Source: Anniella stebbinsi (Eukaryota; Chordata; Lepidosauria; Squamata; Anniellidae). Taken from it: DNA of 64,000 bases. The DNA lies in NCBI GenBank assembly GCA_029215795.1, contig JARDYH010000001.1:187867654-187931653 (forward strand). Direction: 5' to 3'. Position numbers and translations under genes: made by a program. Of the stretch, positions 57,542-64,000 are shown piece after piece (the stretch's first letter is position 1; each line of letters opens with the position of its first letter). The notes under the pieces were generated by a model. The model was not told where the DNA came from. It did not search any database and worked only from the letters and a program-made list of their open reading frames with translations.

Positions 57542-58924
57542 TGAGAAAGCCTTTTCTTTTTCTTTTTTCTTTTTGTAGGGTGCTTCTCTTTTCCACCTGA
57601 AGCTGATACTGCCTCCTGTTGGTCCTGTGACTAACTACTCCTGTCAACAAGCACCCCAATTTGACACCCTCAAGCTTGGTTGAGCTATATCACTCTGGAG
57701 CCACTACTTCACCTCAAGGCTCTCAATTAGGGAGCTTCAAAAAACTGTAACCACCAGGGGGCTCACTGACTGCGGCTGGCTCTGGCAGGCCCACTCTTTA
57801 CTAAGATGCGTTGGGCTTGACAGGCCTAACACCCCAGGCAGACCCTATGAGTAAACCTTAAAAGGCCTCTAGACAGAGGATGCCTGGGCCCAAGCCACAA
57901 GCCACTGCAAATCGTGGCCACTAATGGCTGCCAATCACAGGCCCCAAAGTGTCAACTGTGGCACACTGGGCTCCATCTCCCAACCTCTTGTGGGTACCTG
58001 AATGGGCAAGGCTCTGCTGTGACTCTTTTTTCAGGCTGTGTGTGTACATGGGTGCGGTTCTGGGGTTAAAAAAAACTCAGGTGGCAGCAACTGCTGTCTA
58101 ACAACATAACTTCTCTCTCTGCAAATCCTCTGCATCACCGCTGCTCAATCCAATGTCCCAGTCCTCTCCTTTCCTGCAGTCTTGACCCACTCCTGTTGAA
58201 ACTGGAAGACAGTGCAAAGGAATAGGGTGGGCACAAAGCTTATATTGCTGTAGCCTAGACTGCCTCCTTGCCTGGTAGACTAGCACTGCAATAACCATGT
58301 GTGAACAAATGTATGCTTTGCCTCCCCTGTAGCTGGACACAAAGCTATCCCACCCTTGCCTTCCTTCAAAGGGAATTCTCCTTCAGAGTGATATGGTGGG
58401 GGACGAGCAGAGCCCGTCTGTATCCACAGCGAAGTACTTCTCCCTCCTGGTTCCTGTCTTTATCACTTGATACTGACCATGCCAACTGGACCATGGATCA
58501 CTATGAGAGAGAGAGAGAGAGGGGGGGGGGCTTATGCCAGATACAGAGCAAGTGCAGTCACCCCCCACCACTTTTAGGCTAACCATGTGTGCTTGTAATA
58601 ACATGAATTGACCCCCTGGAATGACCACAGTTGTTTCCCTAGCCATAGGCATGCACAGAGAGAACATCTGCAAGAAGGGAAGATTAAATAAAACCATAAA
58701 ACACTTTTGTTTGGCACACACTTAGGCATGCATAAATTGAACTCCTACAAATCTGAATTGCAAACAAATAGGTGAGTGGAGATGAGTAAACATGATTTCA
58801 TTAAAAGGTGCATCCCAGCTGCAATTTCGTAAGTCATTCCACAATGTCCTACTTACTCCAAATAGTGTTGCTCAAAAGTTTAATTCACCCCACGTCAGAG
58901 AGCATTGGCTTAATTTGATAGGGT
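57542..58924. other. No gene recognised
   Basis: A T-rich tract at 57552-57577 and (GA)n at 58504-58521 with a following G-run. Nothing else supported. Confidence 0.45.
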
Positions 58925-59154
58925 TAGGGTGACCAGATAAAATCCAAGTCAGGGCTCATGTAACTTTAACAGTTGTAGAGCAAAGGGAATTTCAGTCAGC
59001 GTCATTTGTATGCAATTAGTTCCTGGTGAAATTCCCTCTTCATCCCGACAGTTAAAGTTGCAGGGGCCCTGCCTTCTTTTGTATATGGTCACTCTAGTAT
59101 AGTGCCTGCACCTTTAACTGTTGTGATGAAGAGGGAATTTCACCAAGAACTAAT
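58925..59154. mobile_element. hAT-type MITE, copy 4, 3'-truncated
   Basis: Starts TAGGGTGACCAGATAAAATC and follows the family to CACCAAGAACTAAT, then breaks off about 90 bp before the expected right terminus. Confidence 0.85.
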
Positions 59155-60512
59155 GTTGCTTCCCCCCTACATTAGAAGAAAGAAGCATGATGAGACGAGG
59201 ATCATTCTTTTGCCATTTGTCACTGCTTGTCTCAGAAGGTCTAATGCTGGAATGTGACCGTGAACTTCTGTATGCCCACTAATAAGTATAATGCATAGAC
59301 GGCTGGCACCTCAGTTTCACCCATAGTTTGATCCATGTCCTAAAACGAACTCTGGAGATGGGACAAAACCTTGTAGTCCTGTTCAGGTCTGGTGAGGAAG
59401 AAGAGGAGTTTCATGAGGGAAATGGATTCCCCCCCCTCTTTTGTTTACATTCTTTAGAATACTTCCCCTGTTGTGCTAGAGAGCTTTTATGTTTGCTGGA
59501 TACCAGTCCTAAACTGGAGTACTTAAATTTATTTAGTTATTACATTTACTTAAAACTGCATAAAATATGTTTGCTAGGGATTATGCAACTTAATTAAAAA
59601 TAACAATACAGCAAAACACAATAGATCAATGCAGCTTTTCTCTTTTTCTTTTCAATGGTACCTTGTGGGGGGTGAGCTGGGGATGGGTCTGGAGAGTGAG
59701 AAAGGGGGAAAGTGTCCTTTTTCTTTTCTATCCTCCTGAAAAACTCCTCATTTAGCACAAGAAGAGGAGTTCTTTAAACTCATGGCACACATCCCCCTCA
59801 ACCCTAACCCACCCCCTAGGATACTCTCAATATGCTGTCAGGAGCTCAAACAGACCAGTTTCCTCTCTCCTCTGCCTTCTATTTGCCTTTTTCTCAATGG
59901 ACACCCTAATCTTCCATGACTCAATGGCTCTCAATCGTAGACTAAATTGAAGGACTCTAATAAACCCTGCCCAGGCCTTCCATGTGTGCAGGGTCTACAC
60001 ATGAGGAGAAGTAGGGGACATATGTGTTTACTCTCCTCCCCTCTGTTACTCTCCTCTCCCTCCACATGCAGAGCAGCCTGCTGTCTGAAGCCGGGAGTCT
60101 CTCGTCTTTCCACAGAGGCTTTCCCTGAGGTTTAGAACCTTGATTTTCCAGGGTTCTAAATCACGCAGAGAGAGAGAGACTCAGTGGACAGCCGAGGCTC
60201 AGTGGCAGTTCAACAAAGGTTATTCTCAGATATAATGTATTTGCTTCGTCATTGCTACCTGTTTTAATGTGATTTAAATTTAAGGTGCAATCATTTCATA
60301 ATTCTTATTTTCTTATGACAAAAAAGCTTTTTTTAAAAAACAAGTTGTGAAAAATAATAATTTAAGCTTTTCGTGTAGATCCAAGTTAGTAGACACCAGA
60401 AGAATAGCCTATTGCCCATGACATCAACACTGGTGATATAACACTGAAGAATATGACAACTAGTGAGAAGCTAAACTGGAGTGAGCCATTAAACAATTAG
60501 AATACCTTGGAG
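59155..60512. other. No gene recognised
   Basis: Unique-looking, with no supported exon or repeat. Confidence 0.4.
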
Positions 60513-60832
60513 TAGGGTGACCAGATAAAATCCAGGTCAGGGCTCATGTAACTTTAACAGTTGTAGAGAAAAGGGAATTTCAGCCAATGTCATTTGTATG
60601 CAATTAGTTCCTGGTGAAATCCCCTCTTCATCACAACAGTTAAAGGTGCAGGCACTATACTAGAGTGACCAGATACAAAAGAAGGCAGGGTCCCTGCAAC
60701 TTTAACTGTTGTGATGAAAAGGGAATTTCACCAGGAACTAATTGCATACAAATGACACTGGCTGAAATTCCCTTTTCTCTACAACTGTTAAAGTTAAATG
60801 AGCCCTGACCTGGATTTTATCTGGTCAGCCTA
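60513..60832. mobile_element. hAT-type MITE, 320 bp, copy 5
   Basis: Termini TAGGGTGACCAGATAAAATC and GATTTTATCTGGTCAGCCTA with a perfect 8-bp duplication CCTTGGAG (60505-60512 and 60833-60840). The centre TACTAGAGTGACCAGATAC repeats the terminal motif internally. Confidence 0.95.
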
Positions 60833-63058
60833 CCTTGGAGGAGAGTTTGGATGGAAGACAAAGCGTTGTAACACTTCCATAAGCACTGATACTAGTTCCA
60901 CCCCATGGCTTCCAACTACTAATAGGTATTGTCTACCTGCCTCTTTTTTAAAATACATAAACAGCTGCAGCATACCTAAAAGTAGGCAACCACCATATTT
61001 ATGGTTAGTGAAGGCAGCAGATGTTAACACAGAGGTGGCTCAGGCATCCCGATCCAGCCTCCTGGGTTCCTCAGATGGCCACCCCTTTCCCCCAACCATG
61101 AATCATTGGGTCGTTTCCCAGGTTTTCCACAGTTTCCCCCCTGTTCTAAGAAGTTGAACTGCCTCTTCTAAGGCTTCATTACTGTCAGTCAGAGCTTTAA
61201 GCTACAATATGCTGGTATTTTCTGTTGGTCCTACTTTTTGACTTTGGCCCCACCGCATGTCTTTTGTTCAAGTAATGACAGGAGTCCAGCAATGGGGTGG
61301 GGTGACAAGCTCCTTGTTTGGACAGGCGCTTGCCCCCTTCTAGCGCCACCCCTGCACCCACAGCTGAAGTGTGTGTGTGTCCGTGTCCCAGCGCTCTCTA
61401 AAACTGAATAGTCCCTTGGGTTGAAAGCAGTTCCTCACCTCTGTGTTAACAATAAAAGTGGTGTGGTGTGGTGTGTATGTGGGGTGGGAGGGTGGGGGGA
61501 GGAGAGAAACGTCTACCATTTCTTTGGCATTATCTTCCTTAGCAGCAGCAAAAGTGATCTGTCCTTTTCCAACAGAAGACTCAACTGATCTACATCCCCA
61601 GGTGCCATTTGTAATCTACAGGCATACTGCCAAGGACAAAGGAGTTAAACTTCACACAGGATGCTCATAGAGCCTCAAATTCATATGCGAAGGCCTATCA
61701 GATGTGCCATGATGCCCCGCCAACACAGGCTCACCGTGACACAAAAAAGCAGACCAGCCATCTAGAGACAGGGCAAAGTAGAAAGATTAAAAGCCAAGCA
61801 AGGGGAAAGTAAAAATGAAGAACCATCAGGAGGAAGGTTGAATGGCACTCGCTTCTACTGACAGACTCTTTTCTGCCAGTCAACAAATTAGCAGGGGAAA
61901 GAAGTCCTTTTGTCTGGTGGAAATCTGCGAACTAAGAGATTTCCCACATGAGCGTAGACATGTGACTTTCCATCTAACAACATGTTGGACTCTTCCTACC
62001 GAACTGTCAATTTTAGAGGGTGCCAGGAGAGGGAAGGGCCTTGCTGGCTAGTTATGCATTCCAATGCAAAGTGGTACACTTTGGCATGGGAGATGGAGAC
62101 GACGGAGCCTCCAAGCAGAATTTTTGCCTGGCACGCAAAACAGAGGGCTAAAAGAAAAGCTTCATTAACTGGCATGGCTGGAGCGTTGCTGGGGGCAGGC
62201 CATGGCCCTAAGGTTGCATAAGGCCTGTAGCAATGCTTTTAGGTGCAGCCATAACAACTGAACATTAGGTATTTTGAAGACCTACCAGCCCCTTGGCTAT
62301 GAGCTTCCTTAAGTTCCACAACTGCCATTTTTCTCTACTAATTTTCGTGGTTCAACATTTTCAATGCTGTGATAAGTTACTATGAGAAAAGGATAACAGT
62401 GAGGCTCTTGAAGAGAAATTGTTAATCTGAAATTTATAAAGGACTTTCCCTAATGAATAATAGTTGAGATCAATCCATCTTCCTGTCTCATTTTGCAGAG
62501 TAACATTTGTAAAGTAAGGTGATCTCAATTAGTCCCTCTAATCACTCTTCCCTTTCAAAAAGAAGACCACAGAGATTTCCTAGCAAACTGGCTAAACAAC
62601 AGCCAGCATCCAAGCCTTTCAATACCCAGGGCAGGTGGGGAATTAGCATCTTGGGTGAGGTGGCTGCTTCCTTTTCCCTGCATTGCAGAAGTATAGGGCA
62701 AGCTGAGGTTGGCTACTCAGGTGGAGAGGGGAAGCAAGAAGCTCCAGTAGAAGTTGGCTGTTAAGAGGAAGTACATGCTAGGATGAAGAGAAGATGATTA
62801 CCTTTTATTTGTTGCAGGCTCAGTTCACAAGGTAAGAAGCAAGCGTTTTAAAAGATGGCTTTTTCTTCTCTCCCACACTCCTTTTTTAAAAAAAAATAGT
62901 TTTTATAGTTCCTTTTCTCTCTGTGTCTCTTTTTTCTTGGGAAACTTGTTTGGTTGGGGTGGTTTTGTTTAGTTTTTAGGACTTCTGCATTTCCCCTTCC
63001 CTCTTTCCTTCAGAGTTAAGATCAGGTGCTAATCATGAGAGTTCTAATAGGGTGACCA
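60833..63058. other. No gene recognised
   Basis: Mixed unique sequence with a G/T-rich stretch at 61455-61500. No exon or named repeat identified. Confidence 0.4.
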
Positions 63059-63617
63059 GGGACCTTTCCACTCCAGGCTTGTGGCCTGGGATGGCCCCTG
63101 GCTGCTCCCTGTGAGTTCAAATGATGCGCAGGGAGTCCCTGGGGGTGTGGGGGGGGAAATGGGATTTTTTGGAGTTAACAGGAACCAGAAAAATCCCAAA
63201 TCTTCTGCAGTTCCAGGAAGTTCCTAGGACCGCAGAAGATGTGGCTACCCACCCCAATGTTGCTGTGCTTACGCGTGAGTAAGTGTAACAGTATCAATGG
63301 CCATGGAGCCACACCGTGTAGCTTCATGGCCATCAGGAGAGGGGGGACAGCAAATTCACCATCCCCAGGATGGGGCGGAAGGGCCCCCAATCACGCACAG
63401 GGTGTGTTTTTTTTAACTTACAGTTTTGCGTTGGAGCACTGGAGCGCTTTTCCCGGTTTAACCCCCCCCCCCACACACACACACACACAAAATGGCAGGC
63501 GTGACGTCTGATGACCCGGGATGTCGCACCCATGATGTGGCTTGAGCGCACCAATCCCGGAAGTGGCTACTTCTGGGACCACTGCACCCACTACACCCCT
63601 GTGGTGTCGAAAGGGCC
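63059..63617. mobile_element. Harbinger-like MITE, inverted relative of 56996-57541
   Basis: Starts GGGACCTTTCCACTCC and ends GGTGTCGAAAGGGCC. Internally CTTACGCGTGAGTAAGTG, CAATGGCCATGGAGCCACAC and CATCCCCAGGATGGGGCGGA match the reverse complement of the other copy. No clear target duplication remains. A C-run and (CA)n lie at 63463-63489. Confidence 0.75.
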
Positions 63618-63764
63618 AAAATGTCAGGAAAAACCAGGATATGTCAGGATTTTTGGGAACAAATCTGGGAAGGGTGGGAATTATGAAATTTGAAGAAAAA
63701 CCCAGATTTTCCCCATCCTCCCCCCGCCCAAAGGGCAGTTCTACTTTATAGTCAATGGGAATTA

Positions 63765-64000
63765 ACAAAAATGCTTACATCTATGCCATTTTAAAGATAA
63801 AGATATGAACTTGGCACCATGATAGCCCTTATCCATGCCAAATTTGAAGCAGTTCCATTCATCCATTGATTTTTAGGATTTTTTTTTTAAGTTTGAGGTT
63901 TTAAAATTCATTTTTAAAAATAACACATTTTTTTTTAAAAAAAGAGAGAGATGAAACATGGCACCATGATAGCCAAGTTTGGAGTAGATCCATTCATCCG
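63765..64000. repeat. Periodic repeat, runs off the window end
   Basis: GGCACCATGATAGCC occurs at about 63815 and 63960, each followed by CAAGTTTGGAGTAGATCCAT-like sequence and CATTCATCC, spacing about 145 bp. It resembles, but is not identical to, the family at 1411 and 9463. Confidence 0.65.

Noticed and set aside
43331..64000. Terminal exons of AGAP1, the usual downstream neighbour, on the minus strand
   Set aside because: No ArfGAP or ankyrin peptide was seen. The gene probably lies beyond the window.
1..64000. Endogenous retrovirus or other viral insertions
   Set aside because: No gag, protease, integrase or envelope-like segments and no LTR pairs were seen. All RT sequence belongs to non-LTR LINEs.

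Overview
The window is vertebrate nuclear DNA, most likely from a squamate reptile. It holds one convincing protein-coding gene: a complete two-exon GBX2 (gastrulation brain homeobox 2) on the + strand, coding exons 40176-40689 and 41977-42500. Spliced, it encodes 345 residues with an intact homeodomain. The squamate assignment is an inference from repeat content: abundant L2-like and CR1 LINEs, several MITE families and long GATA/GACA microsatellites. No species can be named.

Layout. Positions 1-15 kb are repeat-rich: an L2-like LINE with a nearly intact reverse transcriptase (6.1-7.7 kb), a second related LINE abutting it (7.7-8.6 kb), a second recent L2-like copy fused to a CR1 endonuclease fragment (11.9-13.5 kb), and copies of an unusual ~120-bp periodic repeat. 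Positions 15.3-17.3 kb are a GC/CpG-rich island without a recognisable gene, followed by AT-rich sequence that looks like a conserved enhancer. Positions 19.4-34.6 kb mix unique sequence with CR1 and L2-like fragments, hAT-type MITEs and several nested insertions whose order can be read from target-site duplications. Positions 35-48 kb form the GBX2 core: almost free of LINEs, GC-rich around the gene, and flanked by blocks with many TAAT-type homeodomain motifs. Positions 48-64 kb return to mixed unique and repeat DNA, including a 2.4-kb element that splits a LINE, two inverted copies of a Harbinger-like MITE, and three more copies of the palindromic hAT-type MITE.

Function. GBX2 is a homeodomain transcription factor that positions the midbrain-hindbrain boundary and acts in ear and forebrain development. 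The TE-poor flanks and candidate enhancers fit the regulatory domain of a developmental gene. No exon of the usual amniote neighbours (ASB18, AGAP1) was recognised. I saw no tRNA, rRNA, CRISPR array, operon, prophage or endogenous retrovirus. The most interesting non-genic material is the nested transposon record and the candidate regulatory blocks; conservation of the latter is inferred from composition and motifs only, because no alignment could be run.
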